From the NCBI GenBank assembly GCA_946902875.1, contig OX336342.1, positions 13,757,523-13,821,522 of the forward strand: a stretch of DNA of 64,000 bases. Reading direction: 5' to 3'. Of the stretch, positions 1 through 10,153 are shown in pieces. Origin of the DNA: Nematopogon swammerdamellus. Its lineage: Eukaryota > Arthropoda > Insecta > Lepidoptera > Adelidae. Positions within the stretch are counted from its first letter, which is position 1; each line of letters starts with the position of its first letter. A program made the position numbers and the translations under genes. The notes under the pieces were generated by a model that searched no databases, was not told the origin of the DNA, and worked only from the letters and a program-made list of their open reading frames with translations.

Positions 1-145
1 TCTGTTAGCTTAGTCGTAGTAACAATATTATGACACCACCAATGTTGTCATAAAGTCACCTAATAGCAACTGAAAGATCAACAAATTAGTATATTATAAC
101 TTATTAATAACAACTCGGAAAATGTTAAGTTGTCGAAAGAAAAAA
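1..145. other. AT-rich intergenic, nothing assigned
   Basis: Short AT-rich stretch. I see no open frame of note, RNA gene or recognisable repeat. Confidence 0.4.
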
Positions 146-250
146 ACCGGTCAAGGGTGAACCATATTAACGTGCCAAGGGTCCCGTCACCGCTGCTTTA
201 CTCTCGTGTGATTATATATATTTTCTACGAGGGCGCGGTTATTTCCAACT
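146..250 (+). repeat. ACCGGTCAAG-type interspersed repeat, degenerate
   Basis: Begins AAAAACCGGTCAAGGGTGA and runs through TTTCTACGAGGGCGCGGTT. The same order of motifs recurs at 24296-24440 and 43703-43860, so it is interspersed. Its opening resembles the ACCGGCCAAGTGCGAG start of the GGAACCC-type elements (25861, 37711), which suggests a diverged subgroup. No coding capacity. Confidence 0.55.
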
Positions 251-502
251 TGGATGGATGACGGTCCGACCGTTGAGGTTGACCATGGTTCGGATTCAAT
301 CTGTGGGTACCTCTCCTTACCTTAATCTGTACATGTAGGTAGGTTAGGCTGTATTCGGATGTCGGTTAGGTAGGTCGTAGGGCTTTCTAAGTCCGGATCG
401 GTACAAACGCACTGGATGAAGGTTGGTCAAAACGGCCTATGAAAATAGTTCGTGTTTTCCATCTAGCTCAATGTAGCTGGCACAACCAAACGAAAGCACT
501 GT
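250..502 (+). mobile_element. SINE-A copy, degenerate, 5' truncated
   Basis: Contains the 5S-like piece (CTTGGATGGATGAC), the B-box-like ATGGTTCGGATTC and the later body (GTTCGTGTTTTCCATCTAG...GGCACAACCAAA). It lacks the poly-A tail and is clearly older than the copies at 7528 or 37000. It directly abuts the preceding repeat, so the boundary is uncertain. Confidence 0.6.
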
Positions 503-559
503 CACCACTCACGGCTCTAACTCAAGTCGCAATGTTATATTATGCTCTTGATAATCAAT

Positions 560-700
560 GTTCATCAATCATCAAGAGAAAAGGAGTGGGAGGACTACCC
601 GTTGACGATGACGATGTCAAGTACATCGGGAGCAATCAGTTATTCTATCTGAAGGCCAGGATGTCCCTTTTTCGCAATTTTGCGACGAGACCCTGAAAGT
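560..700 (+). mobile_element. LINE C-terminal fragment (RTE-like), degenerate
   Basis: Translation near 595-665 gives DDDDVKYIGSNQLFYLKAR. It parallels DDIKYVGGNQWFRTAEGRE read on the minus strand at 16739-16880, the typical C-terminal end of insect RTE-type LINE proteins. The following TTTTGCGACGAGACCCTGAAA resembles the GGGACCCTAAAAA end of a separate repeat, so this may be two fragments side by side. Confidence 0.45.
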
Positions 701-702
701 CT

Positions 703-1045
703 TCTAAAAGATAATTTTAATGCAAACAGGTAATATTGTTTATCAGAGTGTCAACAGAACTATGAAGTCGTTGTTTATGTTTTCCCCATTAGGCACATTG
801 ATAGAAATACATTTTATGAAAATTCGGAAAATAGCGAAACAACACCACAAGCAACTATGTAGCCAAATACTACAAGAGAAAAGCAACGAGTAAGTATCGG
901 AAGAGTGAATCCTCAGAAAGAGATTCCAGAAGCACGCTATCGTAATGGACACCTGAGATGCAGCAGATCCCTCCAACACTGGAAGAATATACCTATAGCT
1001 AGAACATTCTCACACGCAAATGAATTTTTTTATGAGACAACATTC
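703..1045. other. Unassigned intergenic
   Basis: No recognisable gene or repeat. Short open frames occur on the minus strand but have no features of a real protein. Confidence 0.4.
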
Positions 1046-1049
1046 TGCA

Positions 1050-1440
1050 GATGTTCATGATGCGGCTTCTCATGCGGGAGGTCCGAGGTTCGAATCCGGT
1101 CGGCGTGTACCAATGAGTTTTTTCTGACGAAAAAATTTACGTGCATACCTACACCCGCTGCTTCACCGTTCGGAACCGGTGTAAAACTGTAGGTCCCTTC
1201 CCTTGCCCCTTACTAGGTGGTAGGCTCAAATTGTAGCCGACTGGGTTGGTACCACCGTACTGGATGTAAGATGGCCGCAAGCAACCTCGGTTGTGTTCTC
1301 CTCTAGTCCAGTATAGCCAGCAATCCAGGGAAGTCTCCGGTATGGCACCTACCTTCTCGGTGGTGATATTGGCTGGTTAGAGCATGTGCTTTGGCCCCTC
1401 CGACTCAGCCACCCATACCGGATTACATAAAAAAAAAATT
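1050..1440 (+). mobile_element. SINE-B copy, nearly complete (reference copy)
   Basis: tRNA-like head with B box GGTTCGAATCC near 1089, then a core beginning GTAAAACTGTAGGTCCCTTC and containing TTACTAGGTGGTAGG and GGGTTGGTACCACCG. The family-specific body includes CTCCTCTAGTCCAGTATAGC, and the tail CAGCCACCCATACCGGATT...ACAT ends in an A-run at 1430-1439. The A-box end of the head is missing or diverged here but visible in the copy at 6115. Other copies: 6115, 27582 (minus), 45374, 52530. Confidence 0.8.
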
Positions 1441-2865
1441 GTTTTCAGTATTTAGTAAAAATCTATGTTTTGAAGCAGTGTGACAGACATTTAAACATAA
1501 TGCACGTGCGTGAGTGGGGATTCAGCGAGGTTTTCTTGGAACACGTTAACGTTCATAGCACGCCACTAAATTCCAACGACTAATTGTGGTCAAATGGCGC
1601 GCTAAATTTTTAGATCTTTCCACGCGACTGGAACTAGTTGTGGGCTATTAAAAGTTTCGTGCCGTTAGTAGCACAAATTTAATCGCCGCGCGCGGCTTCA
1701 GTAAACATTTTCCCATTTCTTCTTCTTTTTTCACTGTCACTGTTTTTGAATACAGATTTTTTCATTATACGAACAGCTAAGAGGGTTAGGAATTATATTG
1801 TATTCATGCACTTTAACGAAAATAGGAGCTCTCTTCTAGATTTAAGTCAAACATCTTGAGACAGTTTAGTACGCACAGTGTGTTGTAGTGGAAATATTTC
1901 GATGTCCGTTCCAGCACTCGTCCAGCATATTTTCGGTGCAATGCAGATTTTCTGATGGCGGTGGTGGTGGCCTACGTGTCCAGTACCACCACCTATCGCT
2001 CGAAGCTAGTCTCGCTTCGTCCCGGAGAGCTCCGTAGCCACGGCCTGCACCCGCCGCCACGCCGGCGCGCTTGGCGCTTGGCTCCCGCCGTCGTCGGCGG
2101 AACTTTACCGTTTTCTTATATATTTTTTTGTCTGTATTAATTTTGTATGTATTTTTTAAATTGTATGGAATTAATATAAACATAAATATGTAAATAAAAT
2201 AAGAAAACGTGACAATAAAGAAAGAATCAATAATAAAGGTTTTAAGAGTGTTTATTTATTCTCGAACAAGGTACAGCCCAAGCGAGCCTGCGTTCCAATT
2301 GCTCTATATTACTTCCGAATTCCTATATCTACATTCCGTATTTATATCTTCTAGAAATTAAATTTCTGAAGAATCTACTCATTTCATATCGAAATTTATC
2401 CCTAATTTGACTTCCTGAAATTATAGTTTTTAGCTTTTTCAGTCACCAATTTAGCAATAATATTTCAGCATTCTCCTAAAATGTGATCGTGGCTTCAACT
2501 CCTGCACTGACTTAATCTTATTTACAGTAACGGCGCAGTGCCATTTAAACTTAGAAAGATTTTGACAACTTGTGTTATAATATAATTTGTGGTGGTCTAC
2601 ACAGAAAATTAAGTAATTTGTTTTTATTTTATTTTCAAATATTTATTTCCTTCATTTCCTCCTGTCAGAATTATTCTTGCTGACTTTTGCTGCTTCTTCA
2701 GAGCTAAAAACAAAACAAAATATAAAACTCAAAAGGAAATAAAAGGAAATAAATTATATAAATTTTATTACCACCTACGCACACCATGCGTAGGTGCAAT
2801 AGGTGAATAGGAAATTTACATTCAGACACTGTACACTGACACTGTAAAAGTTATTATATTATTAA
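1441..2865. other. Intergenic with a GC-rich islet, no assigned gene
   Basis: Mostly AT-rich. A GC-rich islet at about 1955-2105 (GGCGGTGGTGGTGGC, CCGCCGCCACGCCGGCGCGC) keeps frames open on both strands by composition alone, so I do not call a gene. It is followed by AT-rich sequence with AATAAA-like hexamers. 2240-2865 holds nothing recognisable. Confidence 0.35.
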
Positions 2866-4356
2866 CTAGCTTTTGCCCGCGGCTTCGCTCGCGTGAAATT
2901 CGTATTTCAAAGGAAGAAAGTAAGTAACTAAGGCCGATCTGCGTTTAGGTAAACAATAAACCTTCTCAACTAAAGTAAGTAACTAACGGCGAGGCTTCAG
3001 GCTGAGCTGCATTCTGGAAGACAATAAACCTTCTCGAAGAAAGTAAGTAACAGAGGGCGAGGCCGAAGCCCGAGCTGTGTTCAGGAAGACTATAAACTTC
3101 TCGACGAAATTAAGTAATTGAGAGCGAGGCCGAAGGCCGAGCTGCGTTCAGGAAGACGATAACCTTTTCGAAGAAAGTAAGTAACAGAGGCGAGGCCGAA
3201 GGCCGAGCTGCGTTCAGGAAGACCATAAACCTTTTCGAACAAAGTAAGTAATTAAGGGCGAGGCCGAAGGCCGAGCTGCGTTCAGGAAGACTATAAAACT
3301 TCTCGACGAAATTAAGTAATTGAGGGCGCGGCCGAAGGCCGAGCTGCGTTCGGGAAGACCATAAACCTTCTCGAAGAGAGTAAGTAACTAAGGGCGAGGC
3401 CGAAGGCCGAGCTGCGTTCAGAAAGACTAAACCGTCCGGAGAAAGTAAGTAACTGAGGGCGAGGCCGGAGGCCGATCTGCGTTCAGGAAGATGATAAACT
3501 TTTCGAAGAAAGTAAGTAGCAGAGGGCGAGGCCGAAGGCCGAGCTGCATTCAGGAAGACAATAAACCTTCTCGAAGAAAGTAGGTAAGTAACTAAGGGCG
3601 AGGCCGAAGGCCGAGCTGCGTTCAGGAAGACTATAAACCTTTTCGAAGAAATCAAGTAATTGAGGGCGAGGCCGAAGGCCGAGCTGCGTTCAGGAAGACT
3701 ATAAATGTAACTATCGTCCATAGTTACTTACCGTCAGCGTCTTCCAGGATACAGCTCGGCCGTCGGCCACGCCCTTAGTCACTTACTTTTTTTAATTTTT
3801 TTTTATGGAAACTGACACGGTTGGCTACATCACCTACAACATCCGTGATGTCAGCCCATAACACCGGATGAGCTTGGTGCTACGTCAGTGCTTCCCTTCG
3901 AGAAGGTTTATGGTCTTCTTGAACGCAGCTCGGCCTTCGGCCTCGCCCTCGGTTACTTACATTCTTCGAAAAGGTTATCGTCTTCCTGAACGCAGCTCGG
4001 CCTTCGGCTTCGCCCTCAGTTACTTACTTTAATCAAGAAGGTTTATAGTCTTCCTGAACGCGGCTCGGCCTTCGGCCTCGCCCTCAATTACTTAATTTCT
4101 TCGAGAAGGTTTAGAGTATTCCTGAATGCAGCTCGGCCTTCGACCTCGCCCTTTGTTACTTACTTTCTTCGAAAAGGTTTATACTCTTCCTGAACGCCGC
4201 TCGGCCTACGGCCTCGCCTTTAGTATCTTACTTACTTTCTTTGAGAATGTTCATTGTTTATCTGAATACAGTTCACCCTTCGGCCCTGGCCTAAGTTACT
4301 TACTTTTTTCTTTTGAAATACGAATTTCACGCGAGCGAATCCACGGGAAAAAGCTA
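2866..4356. repeat. Inverted minisatellite-bearing element with outward CTAG ends
   Basis: Starts CTAGCTTTTGCCCGCGGC at 2866 and ends with the inverse (CACGCGAGCGAATCCACGGG then AAAAGCTAT) at 4356. Between lie about 12 copies of a 65-68 bp unit carrying GCGAGGCCGAAGGCCGAGC in one orientation (about 2920-3780), then six to seven in the opposite orientation (about 3900-4310). CTAG ends next to GC-rich palindromic sequence suggest a Helitron-like non-autonomous element, possibly two inserted back to back. A fragment of SINE-A lies at the turn. Confidence 0.75.
3795..3900 (-). mobile_element. SINE-A 3' end inside the minisatellite element
   Basis: Poly-T, ATGGAAACTGACACGGTTGG and the tail region ending near TCAGTGCTTCCCTTCG. 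It sits at the point where the surrounding array switches orientation. Only the 3' 100 bases of the SINE are present. Confidence 0.8.
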
Positions 4357-4434
4357 TCGATATTAAAATAAGAAACTTCAGTTAAAATAAATCCAATCCT
4401 TAGATACCTAACTAAGTAAAATATTATACCTATT

Positions 4435-4560
4435 AGCGTAACCGGAACTGAATTTTATTTAGCCTATCCTGTGTCTCGTATAGCTAAATGTGCGTGTACT
4501 AATTTTGATCGAATTTACATGATCGGCTTAAATTTTATGGAGGAAATTCATACATACATA
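4435..4560 (-). repeat. CTATCCTG-type repeat fragment (family D)
   Basis: Contains TTTAGCCTATCCTGTGTCTC, GATCGAATTTACATGATCGG and TTATGGAGGAAATTCATACA. The same segment is seen inside the longer CTAG-ended elements at 11995-12820 and 32221-32821, read in the opposite direction there. Followed at 4561-4612 by a C-rich islet. Confidence 0.65.
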
Positions 4561-5244
4561 TTCGCCTCGCCCCGCTGCCCCCCCGCCCCGCCCGTACTGT
4601 GCGCCGCACCACAGTACGCCATATCAAGACATTCTCATCGTCGTAACTTTTAAACTATGTAAAAGCCAAAGTTTATCTACTTTAAATACCAGAAGCGATA
4701 AATGTTTGTATTTTGATAAGGATTAATTCAAACTATAAAATGTGCATTGTAAATTCAGTATCCAATTTAAATGTATTTATCGTTCACTATTTTGGCTATA
4801 GTGGCTTCCACATAAAAAGTAGATATATGCTGTCGCGGACTTTTTTTTAGAACTATTTATGAGAAACAGCGTCAACATAGGTACATTATCTTCATGTAAC
4901 TCTAACGGTTTACGCAGCGCACGCTGAGATAGCTCTCAGATGGCAGGATTTTTTCCGACTTACTTGACATTTATCGATATACCTATTTGGACTAATTTAC
5001 ACAATGTCTTTATAAATTATAGCCTATATGTTATTTTGTACTGTAAAGGCTCATCAAAATCTGTTCAGTAGTTTTTGCGTGAAAGAGGAACAGAGATCCA
5101 TTCTATCATATTGCGGCTATTCAGTTCGCTCGCTGCCCGCTCGCCACTCTCCGCGCCTCTTCCGCGCGGCCGCCGCCAGCTGCCGGCCGCCCGCTCGGTA
5201 AATACCTATAGTACTACGGCGCCTACGGAACATATCGGTTTGTA
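4561..5244. other. Intergenic with GC islet
   Basis: Nothing coding. A C/G-rich islet at 5105-5200 (TCCGCGCGGCCGCCGCCAGC) follows a phrase typical of transposon 3' ends (GTTCAGTAGTTTTTGCGTGA at 5063). Confidence 0.35.
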
Positions 5245-5510
5245 TGGGAGCCACATCTTAGCGTAACCGGAAGTCAATTTTATTTAGCCTATCCTGCGTC
5301 CCGTGTAGGTAAATGTACTTGTACGAAGTTTCATCGAATTCAGATGATCGGTTTAAGAGTTATGGTGGAACATACATACATACAGAAATGATTTCTAAAA
5401 ATCGTAAATTTAGTTTTAGTATCATACACAGAGTCTACAAACCCAATATCTCAAAAAACAAAGCAACTTACTCCATGACCATCCCTTACAGATTTATTAT
5501 TAGTATTGAT
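5245..5510 (-). repeat. Family D repeat, longer copy
   Basis: Runs from CGTAACCGGAAGTCAATTTT through CCTATCCTGCGTCCCG, ATGATCGGTTTAAGAG, TTTAGTATCATACACAGAG to ACTCCATGACCATCCCTTAC. This is the uninterrupted version of the site that carries a nested element at 25742-26335, and allows the empty-site comparison there. Confidence 0.7.
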
Positions 5511-6114
5511 GATATGTATTATTTGATGTAATTCATTGATTGTAATTGATATATAATTTATAAAGGTAAATTACTAAATTATATGAGTATTATTTATGTA
5601 GTTTTTTCATACAGTTTATTATTAAATCGCCTGCATACACCTCTCCCACATTCAACAGATTAATTAGAATAAAATGCCTTATAGCATTGAGATCGCCTTT
5701 AACTTTAATAATTGAATTTTGTAAAATATGTTTGTACAATAAAATATTAATTAATAATTTTATTTTGATTTATTTATTTCGAAAATCTATACTTTCCAGA
5801 CTCTTGCGTTTCTACCAGGCCGCTTATTCAATGTGTATCTTTATGTTAGTATGTACACACATGAGCGCAACAAGGTACTCGAAGTAAGTAGTAGCGAGTA
5901 AAACTTGGAGGCGGCATTCAACTCAACGCTCGAGCCTGCAATAAAGAAGGATTGTGAGGGCGGAGCCGCTGGGTACTCAATACTTCAACTTTTAATGGTT
6001 AAGTAAGTTTCCTATTCCATTACCTCAACCCGTTCTGTTTGCTTCTTGTTTGCGACACAATTTCGGTTAAGTAAAGCAGTCCACATGTTCTTTCAGTCTC
6101 TAGCTAGTCATTTT
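5511..6114. other. AT-rich intergenic
   Basis: Very AT-rich to 5880, then mixed composition. I see no gene, RNA or dated repeat here. Confidence 0.4.
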
Positions 6115-6776
6115 TAAGCGGCGGGTGGCCGAATGGTCTTGTCGTCAGCTTCTCTTGCGAGAGGTGCGGGGTTCGAATCCGGTCGGCGTGTACCAATGAT
6201 TTTTTTGCTGATGGAAAAATGTACGTGCATATACCTACATACACCTGCTGCTTCACCGTTCGTAACCGTTATAAAACTGCAGATCCCGCTTCCCCTTTTT
6301 TTTTTTTTTTTTATCGAACCTGACACGGTTGGCTACATCACCTACAACATCCGTGATGTCAGCCCATAACACAGGGTGAACTAGGTGCCATGTCAGTGCT
6401 TCCCTTCATTTCATGTCGGCTACACTAAACTGGACGGAAAACACGAACTATTTACATAGCCGTTTCGACCGACGTTTCGTTCAGTGCGGTGGTACCAACC
6501 CGGCCGGGATAAACCCTGCCACCTAGTAAGGTAAGAAGGGAAGGGACCTACAGTTTAACGTAACCTTGCCCCTTACTCTGGTTGTACCCCACTGGGTTGG
6601 TACTACCGATGTAAGATGACCGCATAGCAGCCTCGGCTGTATTCTCCTCTAGTCCAGTATAGCCAGCAATCCAGGGAAGTGAACGGTGTGGGACCTACCT
6701 TCTCGGAGGTGATATTGGCTGGTCTGAGCATGTGCCCTGGCCCCTCTAACTCAGCCACCTATAACGGATTACATTA
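6115..6776 (+). mobile_element. SINE-B interrupted by a SINE-A
   Basis: Head at 6118-6180 has A box TGGCCGAATGG and B box GGTTCGAATCC, the most complete SINE-B head in the window. The element reads to about 6294, stops, and resumes at about 6565 with CCTTGCCCCTTACTC, continuing to GGATTACATTAAA at 6776. The interruption falls inside the core shared by both SINE families. Confidence 0.8.
6295..6564 (-). mobile_element. SINE-A nested in SINE-B
   Basis: Poly-T (6296-6312), CCTGACACGGTTGGCTACAT, body and core, ending at CTACAGTTTAACG, so the 5' tRNA/5S head is missing. Orientation opposite to the host SINE. Its position dates it as younger than the host copy. Confidence 0.85.
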
Positions 6777-7527
6777 AACAAAATTCATATCGTTTTGTAC
6801 GAGTACTTGTTGCTGCATTTGTACGATATTTCGCGAATATGTGAAGTATGAATAAGAAGAAGAATAATGAATATTGGAAGTGAACTCACTTCCAATATTC
6901 AAGTACACAATACGCGTAATCTCCGCACAAATTCGTTCTAGACTAACTAGAGTGCCGACACTGAAGTTTTGCGAGCATTCCGCCTGCGACACGAACCGCG
7001 TTACGAGAAATCGCAATTCACTCCAGCCCTTGGATCTCCGCGTACATATGAAATGTTACAGCGACAGCGACGCTAGAAAAGAAAAACGCATGGCTTGACA
7101 ATACAGAAACTAAAACATTGAATCCGACCTTATCGTTTGACATAAAATTTGAGTAGATGTTTTCTTGTTCGTGGATTTGGCACGTGTACGTCTACGGCCG
7201 TCTTCACATGTCGGCGCGGCGGGGGCTGGTGGAGGCTTTTCTGCACGCAATTTCCGCCGAAGAAAATTTACGGCAAATAGAAATATCGGGGAAGAACGCG
7301 GGCTTTTCGGAAAGACGCACGAGAAGAATTTATTTAGAGTTTAGCCTTAACGAAGCACAGCGAAGAAAACAATGTTGATTTATGAATATATACACAATTT
7401 TGATAAAATTGGATGTACACTGATCAAGTAAATAAAATGTGCATATAGCAAGCCTGGACAGCTTAATATTGTTATTTAAATGTTTTAGTAATTTTTCGAA
7501 TTGGTATTTGGAATTTTAACGACTATA
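6777..7527. other. Unassigned intergenic
   Basis: No gene recognised. Contains a 15-bp perfect stem with a 2-base loop at 6869-6900 (AATATTGGAAGTGA and its complement). GC-moderate stretch 6900-7380 keeps short open frames but shows no family signature. Confidence 0.35.
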
Positions 7528-7930
7528 ATTTTTTTTTTATTTTTTTTTTTATGGAAACTGACACGGTTGGCTACATCACCTACAACGTCTGTGATGTCAG
7601 CCCATAACACCGGGTGAACTAGGTGCCATGTCAGTGCTTCCCCCTTTGATCGTGCCGGCTACACTGAACTGGTCGGAAAACACAAACTATTTACATAGCC
7701 GTTTAGACCGACGTTTCATTCAGTGCGGTGGTACCAACCCGGGCGGGTTATTAAACCCTACCACCAAGTAAGATTAGGAGGGAAGGGACCTACAGTTTTA
7801 CGAGGAATCCGAACCTCGGTCAGCCTCCAACGGTCAGCGGTCACCCATCCAAGTACTGACCGCACCCAGCGTTGCTTAACATTCAATAGCGACAGTTGAC
7901 TGTCTGCACCACTGAGCTATCGAGGCTGAC
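7528..7930 (-). mobile_element. SINE-A, full length (reference copy)
   Basis: Read on the minus strand from 7930: tRNA-like start with A box TAGCTCAGTGG; a segment matching the 5S rRNA internal promoter region (GTTAAGCAACGC then GGTCAGTACTTGGATGGG and TGACCGC); a B-box-like GAGGTTCGGATTCC; a core (GTAAAACTGTAGGTCCCTTC, TTGGTGGTAGGG, GGGTTGGTACCACCG); a body (CGAAACGTCGGTC in related copies, GTGTTTTCCGACCAGTTCAG); and a tail CGTGTCAGTTTCCAT plus poly-A. About 400 bp, no coding capacity. Such an element would be transcribed by RNA polymerase III and moved by a LINE in trans. Confidence 0.9.
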
Positions 7931-8964
7931 AAAATATATATTATATAAAAAATTATATTATATATAACCTGTATAGCGCGCATGCGTGGTACTGCACATA
8001 ATTTGTAACACTCTATTAAATCATTGCAAGTTTGTGAGTCAATAGTGACACTCTGATGATGGAGTCAGAGGCGCCTCGCCGCGCCGCCCGCCTCCGCCAC
8101 TCTCCGACAAGCCGTGTGTCCGCGGCCGCCGCGCCCGTGCCGCCTCCGCCTCGATCCGTCATCCTATTGTAAAGCGCTCGCTCACACGGCAGTTAACCGC
8201 AGTTTATCGTTTCGGATCGTGTGACGCGCGCGCGGCCCGCTGTAATGACGTGAGCGGTTTATGTCTCGGCTCTATACTTGTCAACGACGTATACTCTATT
8301 CTAATCCTCAATTTTACGGTTAGTGTAAAACGGATATTGCAGTGGGGGCGCGCCCACATTTTTACAGCCCGCGCGGAGGTGGCGACGCGGATCCGTGCCG
8401 CACGCCTGCATGCCTACACATTACTGCACAAAAGGCTCCTAGACAAGAGGAAGTAAAGGAAAGAAAGAAAAACTTGAAAAGGGAACCGGATAAGTTTCTA
8501 ATTAAATATTTATCTCTTCATGTAGTTTCTATATTTGTGTAGAACATGTTGACTTTAAATCGACTGCGCGGTTTCCCATCCGGATTCCAATTCCATAGCC
8601 CTATTATATACATTGAATATTAAATTTCTGAAGTAATAACGTGACTGTAGCGCTTAGTAAGTGGGATGTTGCAAAACTTCTTCAAACGGAATAAATTTAA
8701 CTATCTAAAATGTATATTTGTTCAACTGCCACGACCGGCCGGACCCAGGCCCAGACGGGCGAACTTCGACTTTGATTCGGACTTCACTTAAAATTTGAAG
8801 TGAAATAATTAAATAGCATCCACATTTTAATCCATCTAATGAGAAATTGCCTCGGAAATTGCTGCATTTTGTGTTTTGTCACTTTCGGCAAAGTGTAGGA
8901 ACAAGCTCGAAAACAGAAGCACAGTTGAAAATAAAGCATAAAGTCAGCACCACCGCAGTTGAAA
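7931..8964. other. Intergenic with CpG-rich islet
   Basis: A strongly GC- and CpG-rich islet at 8070-8240 (CGCCGCGCCGCCCGCCTCCG, GTGACGCGCGCGCGGCCCGC) has the look of an insect promoter or first-exon region, but no splice-competent coding exon follows that I can support. 8240-8964 is otherwise featureless. Confidence 0.35.
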
Positions 8965-9658
8965 ATAAAAGCGGCCAAGTGCGTGTCGGGCCACGCGCAG
9001 TGTAGGGTTCCGTAGTTGCGGAACCCTATCAAAATAAATTATTTGATTATTTGTATAATTTTGTAGGGGAAATAAATAAATGTTAATTTGAAAACTCTTC
9101 AACAGTGAAATGAAGGCTGTCGTCCGCACATTTTATAAGTTGGTCGACTATTACTCGTCAACCTGTACAGCCCACTTAGCTGTGATAGTTTTCCTTTTAA
9201 TTTCGATATATATATTAAAGCTGTGAATTTTTTCACATATCTAATAACAACCGTTTAGCTGGCAGGGGGGGAGGCGATACTTGACTCTAACAAAAATTAG
9301 CACTTAAAAGCTTAATAATTCGCAAACGGATCCCTAAATCGAAAAATGCTTTCCACAAACCAGCAATATTTTCAAAAGACCTATCCAACGACACCCCACA
9401 CGATGGGGTAGACGTGAATAAAAAAATTCATCCCCACTTTACGTGTAGGGGAGGTACCCTTAACTTTTTTTTTCAAAATTTTTATTCTACCACTTTGTCG
9501 GCGTTATTAATATGTATACCCATACCAACTTACAACTTTCTAGTACTAAGGGTCTCTGAGCTAAGCCGCGGACAGACTGACGGACGGACAGACGGAAGAC
9601 AGACGGACGGACATGGCGAAACTATAAGGGTTCCTTGTTGACTACGGAACCCTAAAAA
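8965..9658 (+). mobile_element. GGAACCC-type element (class C), long variant
   Basis: Starts AAAAGCGGCCAAGTGCGTGT and ends CTACGGAACCCTAAAAA after a GACGGACGGACAGACGGAAG microsatellite. The middle differs from the copies at 25861 and 37711 (it contains CACCCCACACGATGGGGTAG), so only the ends are shared. Non-coding, probably non-autonomous. Confidence 0.7.
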
Positions 9659-9847
9659 TTTTCACACGCTTTCAGCAAGGCGCCGCGCCGCCGCCGCCCT
9701 CCGCCCGGCCACCCACCGCACCGCAGCGACTGCAACAAATCTAATCAGAACTTGCGCCTGGATTGTCCGCGCGGTTTCCATTTATTTATTTTTTCATTTT
9801 ATTGTTTTTCTTGTCACTGTGCGTTGGGTTAGTTCTTCATCGTCGGT
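9659..9847. other. GC islet and flank
   Basis: CpG-rich 9672-9735 (GGCGCCGCGCCGCCGCCGCC). No gene. Confidence 0.35.
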
Positions 9848-9928
9848 GTAATCGAACCGGATAGAACAAATTGTGACAAGTTCGAGTGCTGTCTTACTGC
9901 CATAAGAATGCTCAATACACAATAAACA
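9848..9928 (+). repeat. ATCGAACCGGATA repeat, partial
   Basis: TAATCGAACCGGATAGAACA...GACTGCCATAAGAA-like sequence ending in CAATAAACA. It matches 60632-60703, where it forms the 3' part of a tRNA-like element. Fused directly to SINE-A here. Confidence 0.6.
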
Positions 9929-9947
9929 CCTGGGAGGTGGTCCGGTG

Positions 9948-10153
9948 TCCGCGTAAAACTGTATGTCTCTTCCTTCTTTCTTTACTATACGTGGTAGGGT
10001 TTAAACCGCCCGGATTAGCACCACCTCACTGAATGAAGGATCGGTCGAAGCGGCTATTTAATTCGTGTTTTTCATCCAGTTCAGTGTCGGCGGCACGACC
10101 AAAGGGAGGCACAGATATGGCACCTAGTTCACCAAAGTGTTATAAGCTGACAA
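9948..10153 (+). mobile_element. SINE-A copy, partial
   Basis: From the core (GTAAAACTGTATGTCTCTTC) through TTCATCCAGTTCAGTGTCGG to TAGTTCACCAAAGTG, then lost. No head and no poly-A tail. Confidence 0.7.

Noticed and set aside
1057..1110. tRNA genes at GGTTCGAATCC sites (also 6165, 45418)
   Set aside because: Each is followed by the same 300-bp SINE-B body or tail; no complete cloverleaf.
1866..2183. Open frames on both strands of the GC islet (105 and 61 codons)
   Set aside because: Arg/Pro/Pro-rich translation on both strands is a result of GC composition; no domain, no splice context.
3110..3721. 203-codon repetitive frame as a repeat protein gene
   Set aside because: It follows the minisatellite unit exactly and shifts frame with unit length; related arrays elsewhere do not keep it.
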